64,000 nucleotides of DNA from assembly GCA_949825045.1 (NCBI GenBank), contig OX463806.1:43982208-44046207 (forward strand), given 5' to 3'. The notes under the pieces are model-generated. The model had not been told where the DNA came from. It searched no databases and saw nothing but the letters and a program-made list of their open reading frames with translations. Within the stretch, counting starts at the first letter, position 1. The number at the start of each line of letters is the position of its first letter. Positions 1 through 11,215 of this stretch are shown one piece after another. The position numbers were made by a program, and so were the translations under genes. The stretch is from Argyresthia goedartella. Taxonomy: Eukaryota; Arthropoda; Insecta; Lepidoptera; Argyresthiidae.

Positions 1-37
1 CCGTGACAATTCATTGTCAGTAGGAACATTTTGACGA

Positions 38-265
38 CCCAAATGGCCGAGTCGGCAGTGTCCCGGCCTACGAAGCCAAGGGTCTCGGGTTCGAGTCCCG
101 ATGGGGGCAAATATTTGTTGATGAGAACGGATGTTTGTACCCTAGTCATGGTTGTTTATCTATCTAAGTATAATATTTATCTATATAAGTATGTGTATCG
201 TTGTCTAGTACCCAAGATACAGGGAATCCTAGTTGGGGGCTAGATCAATGTGTGTAAATAGTGTC
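38..265 (+). repeat. tRNA-derived SINE, copy 1
   Basis: The head resembles a tRNA gene. A box-A-like stretch (tggccgagtcgg) lies near 47, and a box B with a five-pair T-arm (tcgggttcgagtcccga) lies near 83-100. The 3' body (caaatatttgt, then a T-rich segment ending near 'gtctagtacccaagatac') matches a second copy at 28795-29065. The acceptor stem does not pair cleanly, so this is a SINE and not a working tRNA gene. Its family is not identified. Confidence 0.65.
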
Positions 266-1160
266 CAAGGTATTATGTACAAGGTATTAAGGTATTATTT
301 TTAGCAAATACAATTTTATCAACGAGTCATAAGAGCGACTGTGAGTTGGTGCAATGCACCAACGGATGACACGCGAAGTAGGTGCATTTGGTGCGTCTAC
401 CTAGATTAATGGTCTGTAGAGTTCAGTCTTACGATATCTTGTGACCACTTGTTACCCGTGGTTCTGCTGCTAGTGCCAAGGGGATAAATTTTTGCCCGTA
501 GTACTACTATCCTGTAATTAACCGAATGCATGTTCAAATAGCCGATTAAGACATTCTGAATAATATTTGTGGGTGAATATCTGAGTGAGTGAAAGAGGTG
601 ACAGACAGAATCACTTTGAGTTTCCGTTAAACTTTGAGGGTGCATCTTAGCTTTTGAGCGTATCATTATCAGAGCTGCAATTCGTGAGAAACCTGAGAAT
701 TAAGGTACTTGTATTACTTACTTGTGTTAGTCTTAGCTGCGCGTGTACTTTTCATATAAAATGTGTTCTGATTGCGATTTTTTAAACAGATCTCTTTGTA
801 TACAAATAATGAGGAAATGATAACGTTTATACAGCTATCCTCAATTATCGTCTGATTGCTGCCTGAAGGGGATGGCGTCGCATGGGTACAAGAGACATGC
901 GTACATGGGCGAGAGAGAGGCAACACACCTCACCCAAACGCCAAGAAACCTGGCGGGGCCTGTACCTGTTGGTTACGTTTGTTACAAGACCTAGAAACGT
1001 ATTACTACAATAATTGAATATTATTAGGTATCTAAGTTTTGTATAAACAGCATTGCGAAATAGCCGTAAATATTTTAAAAAAATGCAACTTCTTTTTACG
1101 GACAACACCGTAAAATAAACTTGCTTAAATATTCGCCGCTTTAAAAGTGACAAATGCGTG
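266..1160. other. Non-coding stretch, nothing recognised
   Basis: AT-rich sequence with short direct repeats of 'aaggtatta' near 268-296. The open frames here are short, lack family motifs and look like chance. It probably lies in the intron upstream of the first visible lectin exon. Confidence 0.4.
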
Positions 1161-1164
1161 CGAA

Positions 1165-2090
1165 AGAAGAGGAATTTATTATTATTATTAGGAGCTCGCC
1201 ACGTATTACTGCTGGGAAAAGGCCTCTCTCCCCTTCTTCCACTCTTGGCGGTCTTGAGCGATCACCCACCAGTTCTTGTCCCAGAGACCCAACTCGTCGC
1301 TCCATCTTTTCCTGGGTCGGCCACGCTTTCTCGTAACATTCGTAGGAACCCATTTAGTGGCTCTGTACTCCCAGCGGTTCGGGTGCATACGAGCAACGTG
1401 GCCGGCCCAGTCCCACTTCAGTTGGGCAGCCTTCTCAGTTACGTCAATGATTGTAGTCTTGGAGCGCAGTTCAGTATTCCGGATTCGGTCAAGAAGCCGG
1501 ACTCCAAGAATACTGCGCTCCATATTTCTCCGACAAACCCCGATTCCGAACTTTTGCATGTCAGTAAAAAACTACGTTTGGGCTCCATAGGTAAGGATGG
1601 GGAGAATGCACATGTCCATGAGCTTACCTTTTAGGAACATCGGAAGGTCTCCTTTCATAAGCTATTTCATGGATCAAAAGCTCTTACAGGCATTGTCGAC
1701 TTCTTTTTCTTGTCGAGTCCGGAAAGAGACTATTTGGCCCAGACAGATGTATTCCTGGACATATGCAACTCTTACCCCATCCACTTCCACCTTATGCTGC
1801 TTGATATTACACATTACCTTGGTCTTTGACATATTCATGCAAAGTCCGACCTCGAGGCTTGCAGTGCTGAGTTGTTGAGGCTATATTAGAGAAAAGAACA
1901 ATGTCGTCGGAGAAGAGGAGGTTTGTTAGCCTCACTTCGCCTACGCTAATGCCTTTACTCTCCCATTCTGGCTTCAGTCTATTAAAGGTCTCTTCCAACA
2001 TGCTCGTAATCAGTTTTGTGTAGAGAGGATCGCCCTGCTTAGCGCCCCTTTTGGGAAGAGGAAAGCTTTCGACATACTTTTTATTTCACA
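1165..2090 (-). pseudogene. RTE-like LINE reverse transcriptase, 3' relic
   Basis: Read on the - strand, the conserved blocks of an RTE-type endonuclease-reverse transcriptase appear in order. They are a KQGDPL motif (near 2045), the catalytic FSDDIVLF block (near 1905), a KLMDMCILP/LTYGAQT block (near 1600), MERSILGV (near 1520), WAGHVARM (near 1400) and KRGRPRKRW (near 1320), ending at 1206. A TAG replaces the Trp codon after LTYGAQT, and the pieces are in different frames. The copy is therefore dead and 5'-truncated. The 3' terminus is a short ATT/TAA simple tail at about 1180-1195, as expected for this clade. It lies antisense in the lectin gene's upstream intron. Confidence 0.8.
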
Positions 2091-2297
2091 CCAATATGAC
2101 GTTTTAGGTATCAATACTACACACTACACTACGTCTTTGCATCTTCAAGTCCTTGTTAACGAGTTGAATATGTATACTACTTCTAAGAGCTGAGAGCATT
2201 TTATTGATCCGGGCCTGGATTGCCTGTATGAACACAGTTTAAATGTTGACCCCAAGACTTCCCCACTACAACACGTACCAACTATCTTTGTTCGCAG

Positions 2298-3011
2298 GGC
2301 TACTCATGCGTTGATCTACTGAACGCTGGCATGAGAGAGTCAGGCGTGTACTATCTTCAGATCAGGGGCACTACTTACTGGTTCCTGAAGGTGTATTGTG
2401 AGCAGAACGTGGCTGATGGCGGGTGGACGGTAGGATATTGTCATTATCAGCAGCAGAATTAGAATAATTATCTTCATCAATCAATGCTGGACATTGTCAA
2501 TCCTATTGTCAAGCAGTGGCTCAGTGACTCAGTGAATGACGCGATGACAACCGTTAAGTTTAGTTATCTTTTATCTGACGTTTTTATAATTTCTCTTTGA
2601 TTTATAACAAATTTATATGATTAGCACTAACCTCAATTTCTACCATCATTACATAAAAAAGATTATCCAAACGCCAAATAATGGATACCTATAATACCTA
2701 AATATTTTTGTCAGTTGCGGCGTGTTTTGGGTTCGCGATTGTTTCAAGTTATAAGGTATTTTGTCATATTGCGATAATCGTACAAAATGTATTGTATTGC
2801 AATTTGATTCGTATAAAATAAGCTTTTTAATCATGTATAATACGAATAAGAAAAAGTTTATTGCTGAGTTTTATCTATCAAAAACCTTGTGACAGAACTT
2901 ATGGACCGACTAGGTATAAGTAGTTGTCCGTCGCCGTCGCGTCATTGTCACTGATCGGTCATTGTACTAGCAGAATTGGGTCCAGTGCTAAATATATATA
3001 TTGCGTATATC

Positions 3012-3042
<31 letters not shown>

Positions 3043-6000
3043 CGCCTTTTATTGCGGTATAAGACTAGGTACCTACCAGATGTAATCTGATATGTAAGCC
3101 CGTCGGTCAGTGAGTCTTTGAGTCAGATTGGCTATTAATCTCCAGGGCCTGCAGGGACTGCTCTGACAAAGATGGCGAGCGCTGTACGGACAATGTCGCT
3201 TGTAAAGTGATATCTTGGCAAAATAAGAGTTTAAGATACGGTTTATACATTACTATTTTTTTTTTGCAAATCACTTATCATATTACAACCGACACTTTAC
3301 AACCGACATCAGTCGTACAGCGCTCGCTATCTTTTCGAGACTGCAGGGCCAGTAGGTCTCTTTATCACATATAATCAGTGACTGCATACAGCCCTTATTT
3401 ATATCGGTAGTTCTCCGAAAATAAATAGAGTTTTGACTAACTCACTAACAGCGAGTCGCAGAGACGATCTTCAAATTTTAAAGCCCCACGAAACGCTAAT
3501 GGCGTGTCCGTTCCATTTTTTTTATAAATCATGGCTCTTATTTCTGAGAACATAATGATCACATAATGTTCTATACAAAAAGAAATACGGATACTATCCC
3601 TATTTGTATCCAACAAAATTTCTTCTTGGGGTGCTTGGATATAACTCGTTGGAGGTGAGGCGTGACTCGGACCAAATGCTCCTATGCACACAAATTCTTC
3701 GTGGTTCTGTTACATGCCCCACACTGCTGGAAAAACTTTCAAGGCTCCATGTCCCGGAGAGATTCCGCGCCAGTCAGCGCAGGCAGAGACCGCTATTTGC
3801 GCTGGAACCCTTTCGCACCGAGGCACGGCGCCGCTGGTCTCCACTACTGCGCTCACTCAGGCGCCTCAACTCGCTGCTGGAAGCCGCGCCCCAGTGCGAT
3901 TTGTTTGCTGATGAATGGAAGAGTGTAAAACTAGAATGTTTGGCGATATGTGAACGGGAAGAATGAAATTAATTAAATTAATATAGAATGGAATTAATAT
4001 TTAATGAATTTGAATTGTATTATGTCTGTGATTATTATTTTGGCACCGCGTGAATATTTGGTATTGGATTGTATTATTATTCTTTTAAAATAATTAATAT
4101 TACTAATGATTTGTTATAATCTTAATTGTTATTGCTAATTGAATCTTAATTGTTATTGTTAATTGGTTTAGCCTCGAAATAGGTAGACCTGTAATGGGGC
4201 TAAATTGTAATATGTATTTATAAATAAATAAATAAATAAATAAACACATTAACACATTCATGACATATATGCCTTGACGTTACGCCTGTTAGAGTTTTGC
4301 GAGGCTTTAAAATTTAAAGATCGTTTCTGCAACTCAGTGTAAAACTTTATAATGTTACGAGAAAATGCTGTTTGTATTCAAATTGTAAATTTAGTTTTCT
4401 ATCGCAGGTGATCCACCGCCGAGATGACTTCGGCGTGCCGGCGGAGAACTTCAACCGGGACTGGAACGATTATAAGAATGGGTTCGGAGACGCCAGCAGA
4501 GAGTTCTGGCTCGGGAACGAGAATATCTACATGCTGACTAACAATGACGATTATATGTTAAGGGTAGAGTTGGAGGACTTTGACGGGAATAAGAGGTGAG
4601 CAAGGGTTTAGTCCATGAATGTTCTCACCGAGGGCCGCAAGGCTTTATTCGAATTCAAGTAAGATTAATAATAAATCACTACGCAGCTCAGCGCGTTGTT
4701 GCAGAGGGTCGGGCTAGTGGCCAGCTCGAAGGTTTCTAGCTACCCTAATAGGGCCTCTGACCCAGCTTTACACTTCTACCACCAGATGTTATTAACCTGC
4801 ACGCAGAGGAGGCCAAAGAACATTCGCTGAGTGCCTGCCAGATGGTCGATGACATGACATGGCAAGGAAACCAAGAAATTAATGAACGGGGGTTGGACAG
4901 GACCAAATTGAAAGGCGTGTTCATGTGGAGGCCTATACTCAACCGTAGGTTCCCTAAATGATGATGAAGATCTCAAACCGGTTTCATAGGACTTCCTGAC
5001 TAACGGAAAACAGGATGTTTTTTCATTCTTTCAAAAAGTTTGTCACACTAAATCCTCACTCCGTCCACAGATACGCGCAGTATTCGCACTTCAAGATATA
5101 CGCAGAAGCGGAATACTACAAGCTCGAGATCGACGGCTATGAGGGAAACGCGGGCGACTCACTCAACGACCCTTGGTACGGCTCTAATAACAGCCCCTTC
5201 TCGACCTACAACAGGTGAGGAATCAGTTTAATATGACCGTACCGATAGGATCGACGCCAGTGGGCATTCCACCAGCCCCATGAAACATAATGAAAAAAAA
5301 AAAAAACGACTTAATGCATTGTCCAAAATCCAAATGGAAAAACGTGCAACTGAAAAACTCTCAACTATGATAATGTCTAATGTTAAAAACCAAAAGTATG
5401 AATGTCCAAAGTCCCACTGGAAAAATGTCCAACTGTTGTAATAATTAAAATTTTCCATCTGTAATATTATCAAATACATTCTTTATCCATCCAAACCCCC
5501 ACGTAATTAGTAGTAGCTTAACCCGAGTGATCGACTACTATCGCACAGTACTTTTCTATTGGATAAAAGTGTACATAATAACCGGTTGATTTCTACATTG
5601 TAGGGACAACGACCGCTCGTCCCTGAACTGCGCTTCCATGCTGAAGGGCGGATGGTGGTGGAAGTCGTGCGGTCGGGGACTCAACGGGTTATACCTGCAC
5701 GACCCGCAGGACCTCACGGCTAGGCAAGGTGAGACGGTTTTACCTACAGGTGGCAGAGGGCGTGCGGTCGGGGACTCAACGGATTATACCTGCACGACCC
5801 GCAGGACCTCACGGCTAGGCAAGGTGAGACGGTTTGACCTACCAGGTGGCGGAAGGCGTGAGGTCGGGGACTCAACGGATTATACCTGGACGACCCGCAG
5901 GACTTCACGGTTAGGCAAGGTGAGACGGGTTTACCTACAATTTATATTCCTAATTAGTTCGAAAAGGATTCTTTACGAACCTCGCTAAAATATAAGCCTT

Positions 6001-8371
6001 TGCGAACTCGTAGGAAATCTACGTGCATTATACAATATTAAGTTTCAGTTTATTGGTAATTATGATAATCATAATGATAACACATTGAACAATGACATAA
6101 ATCCTCCAAACGCTTCGTCATACATAACTAAACTTAAGAATCAAAATACATATCTAAGTAAAAAACCGCCCACAGAAACGCCCGCAACAGACGTGCAAAT
6201 TACCCTGGCAGCATTACCGCGCAGCACAGCTAGCGAGATCCTCTGTGACAGGAACGATCCGGAGCGGTGGTGAAATCCTCGGTCCCTTAAACAGTCTCGA
6301 CGGCCAAAGGAATAAACAGATAACTTCCCATTAGCTGTGCTTATTTAATGCACTTCTGCCGCGCTACTGACTCAGTTGCAGCACCCGGGGTTACCATAGT
6401 TGAGCTGATATAGGTTGGTGAGTACGTGCACATGCAAGTCGCATCCCACAATAGGCAACGACCTCTCTCCCACGGTATTAACATGAGACCGTCCGGACGT
6501 TTCCCGTTGCTGCGGCTCAAACCCGGAGGTTCTAGAACCGTCGCAATATTGGCAGAGACTAGCGACCTCCGGACGATGTCGTTAATTGAGTGATGGCGAG
6601 AGAGTCTCCCTGCACTCCTAACACAGAGCAGCCCATGGCGCCCCAGCGAGGCAACGGCCGCACCACAAACACAGCGATGTGGTTTTCAGATGTCGCAACC
6701 TAACCGAAGCGCCACAGCCAAACGCAGGGAATTGTCGTCGAAAAAGGTGCCCAACTGCGGAGACGGCAACGCATGCAGACAGGCGCCAGACTCAGGCTGG
6801 GAGACTGAACGCAGGCGAGCAAGATCCACTCCCATGCTCTGCGCCAGAAGCCCGTCAAGGGATGACCTGCAAAGGGATGGTCTCATGCACGCTGCACGCC
6901 AGGCTGCTCCGGCTTATCTCTCCCCGGGCAAGGGCTTGCCACAGCCGCAAAGTCTCGGCCGCAAAAGGAATGTTCAAATTGTCACCATTGCATTTCATAT
7001 TCAAAATGCTAGTGACAAGTTTAAACACCCACACAGAGGCCAAGAAAGCAGGGAGTTCCGTGTCGTGTAGGCGACGAACGCCGTGACCACCAAACCTGAT
7101 AGGAAGTGCTGCATGTGACCACTGGAAGGGAGACATCTTCACATTCAAAACCGTCTCCAAAATATTCTTCAAAGCTTGGTTGCATGAATCTGCCTCCCCC
7201 TGCGCATCCAGACCGGAGCCGTTCGTAAAGAATATGTTAACCTCGGCTGGGAGTTGGGACAAACAATTTCACAGAATAATAAGGGCCACTTGAGCGGAAA
7301 GCTCCTTAAGATCTGGCAAAGCCCCAACCAAGACCTCCATCTTACTTCACAGAACACCCGGCGCACCTTCTGCAAATATAGTGCCCCCAACATGGTGAAA
7401 TCTGTTTTATTGAGGACCTTCGCCCCCGGCACTAAACGTTCAAACTTCGCTCTTGTGTCTTGTGCCAAAATTCCAGAGCACAGGAACAACTCACATTTAT
7501 GTGAGTTTAGTTAGTTGAAGCCCCAAGACTCCCAGTCCATGAAGAATCGACTTCAAATCGGCCAGGACTAGATCCCGAGGTCCCCCGATAGTACCGTCAT
7601 CCAAGGACCAGACATTCAAAGGGGAACTAACAGATTTTACAACATCCTGTATCGCCTTACTAAATATCAATGGCACTAACGGGTCACCCTGTTGCGCGCC
7701 CACTTGTGACTCTACCAGGTTTTCCCCATAAAACAGGTTTGTAGAATTTTTCCGCCTGAGAACCCAAAATCAAGTGGAGAAGGTGCTATTTTGAGGTTAG
7801 AAGGCGGAAAAAGCTGTTGCTAACAATCTATTACCGCAGTGTTCTAAGGAGAGATATCTCAAGGCATTAAACAATTTCAAGAACTGGAGATCTGCTAAAA
7901 ATGTCAAGTCCCTTTCGGAAAATATGTTTTCCTCACAGTCGAAATCAAAAGAAGTTTTTAACTCGGGTGAAAGTGACTCATTTCACCCTCGGATGAACTC
8001 AGGTGAAATGGGTCACTACAGCACCCTTTTTTAACAATCTACTATTTATCTATGCTAAGAAATTATATTTTATGCATGTCCTCGTTTATATAGTTTTATT
8101 GTTGTACACTTAGGTCTAACCCTGCTCAGCAAGCAACCTTTCCCATCTTAACCTGGTTTGCTGGAAGAGATCTCTTATTAGAGAGAAGCTCGCATTTGTA
8201 AATTATTTTCGTGTAACTCTTGCTTTCTGTATGATTTCAGTGCAATAAAGAAATAATGTTATGTTGTGTTATTTTCCAGGGATCGTCTGGTTCCGCTGGC
8301 GAGGCTGGGACTACACGCTGAAGCGGGCATCCATGATGATTAAGCCCAAGGGCCTGCTGCCCAATACGTGA
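2298..8371 (+). CDS. Fibrinogen-related lectin (techylectin/ficolin-like), 3' five exons
   Basis: Five + strand exons join in frame: 2298-2429, 4408-4595, 5071-5214, 5604-5728 and 8280-8371 (TGA). They give 226 codons that form a fibrinogen C-terminal domain. Visible marks are CVDLLNAG at the start, DGGWT/VIHRRDD across the first junction, [32 protein letters not shown], a calcium-site-like DNDRS, and [14 protein letters not shown] followed by LNGLY. The domain ends with [11 protein letters not shown]. Every junction has GT/AG borders (donors gtagga, gtgagc, gtgagg, gtgaga). The family is extracellular and binds sugars or acetyl groups in innate immunity or adhesion. The signal peptide and N-terminus must lie left of base 1. 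An AATAAA at 8952 is a possible poly(A) signal. The exact paralogue is not assigned. Confidence 0.88.
2430..2985. other. Lectin intron, AT-rich, nothing recognised
   Basis: Intron sequence after the first visible exon. No repeat family or coding block was recognised. The neighbouring part of the same intron carries the TA microsatellite, a foldback element and a LINE relic. Confidence 0.5.
2990..3040. repeat. (TA)n microsatellite
   Basis: Nearly pure TA dinucleotide array interrupted once by 'gcg', inside the first visible lectin intron. Confidence 0.9.
3145..3349. mobile_element. Foldback MITE, about 200 bp
   Basis: The left arm (gcctgcaggg ... gatggcgagcgctgtacg ... ttgtaaagtg) is repeated inverted on the right (cactttacaa ... 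cgtacagcgctcgctatctt ... ctgcagggcc). The arms are imperfect, about 60-70 bp, around an AT-rich loop. There is no coding capacity. The transposase that moved it is unknown. Confidence 0.75.
3560..4250 (+). pseudogene. LINE 3' fragment (CR1/Jockey-group RT C-terminus)
   Basis: A + strand frame ending near 3966 carries the post-RT C-terminal pattern [11 protein letters not shown], followed by an [12 protein letters not shown] block. This is typical of CR1/Jockey-group ORF2 proteins. It is followed by an AT-rich 3' UTR and an (AAAT)n tail at about 4222-4245. The upstream RT and endonuclease are absent. It sits in the first visible lectin intron, sense to the gene. Confidence 0.7.
4750..4980 (+). 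repeat. Possible LINE 3' end fragment
   Basis: A 60-codon open stretch from about 4775 to the TGA near 4963 runs into 'atgatgatgaag', resembling a simple LINE tail. No RT motif is present, so the assignment is weak. Confidence 0.3.
5290..5440. repeat. Two diverged copies of a short repeat in a lectin intron
   Basis: An A-run at 5293-5306 is followed by two similar segments about 86 bp apart. Both have the form 'tgtccaaa.tcc..ctggaaaaa.gt.caactg' (near 5318 and 5404). No coding content was seen. Confidence 0.45.
5665..5960 (+). repeat. Tandem duplication of lectin exon 4 tail with its splice donor (3 copies)
   Basis: The last part of exon 4 plus its donor 'caag|gtgagacgg' and the first intron bases occur three times. 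'ggtcggggactcaac' begins at 5671, 5766 and 5862, so the period is 95-96 bp. Copy 1 is the real exon end, because only its frame joins the terminal exon. Copies 2 and 3 lie in the intron with donor sequences near 5824 and 5920 and small substitutions. The 95-bp step means that using copy 2 would shift the frame. Confidence 0.9.
5961..6680. other. Lectin intron, unclassified repeat-like sequence
   Basis: Contains a short open frame near 6085-6273 with no recognisable motif. From about 6280 there is a more GC-rich stretch that may be the 3' part of the antisense LINE relic next to it. Nothing firm can be assigned. Confidence 0.35.
6680..7755 (-). pseudogene. Antisense LINE reverse-transcriptase relic
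   Basis: On the - strand, a GAQQGDPL motif (near 7690), a WSLDDG block in place of the usual YLDDG catalytic loop (near 7600), and a conserved downstream [16 protein letters not shown] block (near 7050-7080) are spread over several frames. The copy is frameshifted and truncated. The clade is uncertain; GAQQGDPL with YLDDG is seen in non-LTR RTs outside the Jockey/CR1 group. It lies in the last lectin intron, opposite to the gene. Confidence 0.65.
7756..8084. other. Lectin intron, nothing recognised
   Basis: AT-rich intron sequence with a short duplicated word ('gggtgaaa.tgactcatttcac' and 'ggtgaaatgggtcac' near 7966-8010). No element identified. Confidence 0.4.
8085..8262 (+). mobile_element. 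LINE 3' UTR fragment next to the lectin terminal exon
   Basis: The segment 'ggtttgctggaagagatctctta.tagagagaagctcgc', ending in 'gtgcaataaagaa', matches the 3' UTR of the intact LINE at 63860-63955 ('ggttagctgtaagaaatttct', then 'agaaataagctcacc', ending in 'gtgcaataaagaa'). It is a 5'-truncated insertion in sense orientation. Its end lies only about 17 bp before the splice acceptor of the last lectin exon (8280). Confidence 0.7.
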
Positions 8372-10890
8372 GGCGTCGCACTGCTGCGGCCCTGGCTCCA
8401 CTCGGTGACCGAGACATGGCACTCAACAGCAAAATTAAATCATACTTACGTTGCCATTATAACTTCTAGCCCACGAATCTTCCTTCTGAAATGCATCCTT
8501 TTTAGAAAATGTTTTTGACTAATGTTATTTTATAATTTTAGTAAGATTCAACTTGGTGCCTATAGAACTTCATTCGCTATAACGATTATACCTAGTACCC
8601 GGCGGTAAAGCGTGCACATCGGGCTTTGAAAGTGAAAACGTCACACGGTACTGAATAGCAAAGATTTGTATACTTCACCGCCCGCTAATATACCGACATT
8701 TTTATACTACAAAGTGAAAAAGTCACCAATTTTGTGAATGGTAAACTAAGCGTAGCAGCTTCGTCCTTTTCTATTTGTTTAATTATTATTAGGTTTGCGG
8801 AAGTTGCTATCTTGTGCCATGTTATGTGTCACCAACATTGTTATGTGGATTTGGTACTTGAAAATTGTGATTCACTTAGAAAAGGGAAGCTCGCCGTCAA
8901 ATTGGTTCCCGTGTCAATCTCAGCCTCAGTTATATGCTCTTAGCATATTAAAATAAATGTGTTTTCCTTGAATTTTCTTCTATGAACGGAAGCATTGTTC
9001 TCATCAATACTGACAGTCCGCAGTTTTGACAAGCCGTAAACAGCGATGTGTTTTTTATTATTTATTTACGGGTATAAACTAAACCCACAAACTAAACCCT
9101 CAAATGGGACATGGGGAAATATAAGCCCAGTTAAGGGTTAACTGACCCGTAGCTCGATTCTCTATCTCAGCCATCAATCCGGATCGCAATCAAATTGACA
9201 TTTTCAAGCATCGTAGACCTTCAGGGCACATTTTAATTGCGCTTGCGACCGTTTTTAAGGATTTGAATTAACCAAATCGCTAGTTTGACCGGCGTTTCAT
9301 AATCGCAATCAAATTCAGAGTCGCATTACTTGTCAGAGAGAGGCAGAGCTTCGTGAACGAGAACTATTCCTTATGAAATGTCATTCGTGTATATTTTTGG
9401 CACACTGTCAAACTTTCAGCGTACTCTTTCTGTTATATCTTCCCCCATTATTTACTAAATAATATGCGTTTTCTCTCGTATCATATCCACATAAGAAAAT
9501 GTAATCAATAGCCAACGGCTTCATTTGATTCACATCTCTGTAAATAACAAACCATCATGACGTCATCGTCCCTGTATATCTAAATTATATAGTTGTATAT
9601 AGAAGGTTTCCTTGTATGTGACGGGACGTGCCACAATCGCAGCTTCATTAATTTATTACTCATTCGATCTTGCAACATTCAAATTCGTTTCGCTAAGTTT
9701 AAGTTAGATTTAATAAGATTTTATTTTAAGATGTAAATAATTATAATATTACTGAGAACCGTGCTCGCAGATAAAAGTTCTTGAGAGTTTATGAGACATT
9801 GATTTAAAAAAAGTCCTGACTTTTCTATGATAATTATAATAAATCATTTGTCGAAATGTTTTATGCAGGTAAAGATTATGTTGTTCACTCGTTGAATTAT
9901 CGTTAGTTGTGTATCGGTTTTTTCTTCTTCGGACTATCTACGACAATGAAAACGTACCTGAATATAGAACATTATTAAATATCAATAATATTGTGACCGA
10001 TTCCAGAGGCGTAACGACTAAACTAAGCTAGACTAATAAAAAACTAGTTTTCTATATAGATCCGACGCCAACGGACTGGGGCTGGATTTCAAGCTGTCTG
10101 TCATTTCCTTCGTTGACGCCTTTTGAATAGCACACATATTATGTATGTTATGTATGTATCAATCTTATATAAACATAAATAGGTATCTCTTGATTATATA
10201 GCCCGTTGTTCGCGCCGTGTACACTACCAATACCAGAAATTACCATTCAATTATTTTGATATGCAATACGTTGTTCAAATACTCGTTTGAATCTATATAA
10301 ACTCGTTTTACTGATCTTGTCATTTCTTTGTAAACAACGAAATGTCACTGGCCCATACAAAAACTCGACTTTGCCGTTCGTATTATATTTTTGTACTGTC
10401 CAATGACATTCTTTGTGTACAAAAAACACAAGTAATTCGGGTTTAGTTCAGTGGCTCAAGAAGGAATAAATACCAAAGTGAAAAAGTGTTCAAGTTCAGA
10501 TAAAATTAAGATATTGTGTCATTGGTCATTGTACATAAAAGTCACTGGCAGTTCGTTTCGTATACTTTTTCGACAGGTAATTATTCCTGCTTCGTACACT
10601 GTATTGTTTCGAGATTCATATAAAACAGAACCAAGACTACCCAACGCTGAGTAAAGAAACTGAACTGGCTACTTTCAAGCAATATTACATAAAGCAGGGC
10701 TTCGATGCTATGTATAAATGATCGCGACAAACATCTATCTACTCATATAGTCAAGAGAAGAAGGTATTTTAAAGTGTTAATAAGGAAATGTATGAGTGGT
10801 AGTTGACAAAATGCTTACGGCGAAAATATTAACCATTGATTCCTTTTTTGCCGAATCGGCAACTGTCACCTTTATTTGCAACATTATGGA
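8372..10890. other. Intergenic/3' UTR stretch without recognised genes
   Basis: Begins with the lectin 3' UTR (candidate AATAAA at 8952-8957). The rest is AT-rich sequence between the convergent lectin and UCHL5 genes. Open frames near 8734, 10247 and 10451 are short and lack motifs. No RNA gene was seen. Confidence 0.4.
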
Positions 10891-10891
10891 T

Positions 10892-11215
10892 GCAGTACTC
10901 CAAAACTGATAACGCGCATAGAAATCTTCGCTAGTTTTCCCGAAAACACCCGAATCATATGAGCCCTAAACATAGCACTTGCAATTTGTGCGAAAGAAAC
11001 AGGATTCAATATCATCAGTCTCGGAAATACGACCCTTTCCGAACTATGGTGAAGATTTCTATGCGTATTATTTACACATTACATTGAACCCTATTTCTCT
11101 CGAACAAGGTACAAACTGCAAGTGCAATGTTTAGGGCTCATACGATTCGGGTGTTTTCGGGAGTACGACAACTGGCGAAGATTTCTATGCGCATTATGAA
11201 TTTTGGACTACTGTA
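10892..11215. mobile_element. Foldback MITE, about 325 bp
   Basis: The left arm from 'gcagtactccaaaac' through 'gcgcatagaaatcttcgc', 'cgaaaacacccgaat' and 'gagccctaaacat' is repeated inverted as 'atgtttagggctcat', 'attcgggtgttttcg', 'gcgaagatttctatgcgc' and 'ttttggactactgt'. The arms are about 115 bp with a short spacer. It has no ORF and lies in intergenic DNA. Confidence 0.8.

Noticed and set aside
38..115. Functional tRNA gene
   Set aside because: Box A and B and a T-arm are visible, but the acceptor stem does not pair properly and the sequence continues into a SINE body also present at 28795.
7254..7514. + strand ORFs over 6680-7514
   Set aside because: They are shadows of the antisense LINE relic, which shows RT motifs on the - strand.
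10247..10654. Inverted-repeat element
   Set aside because: Shared words (gtcactggc, gaatctatataaa) are too short and scattered to define arms with confidence.
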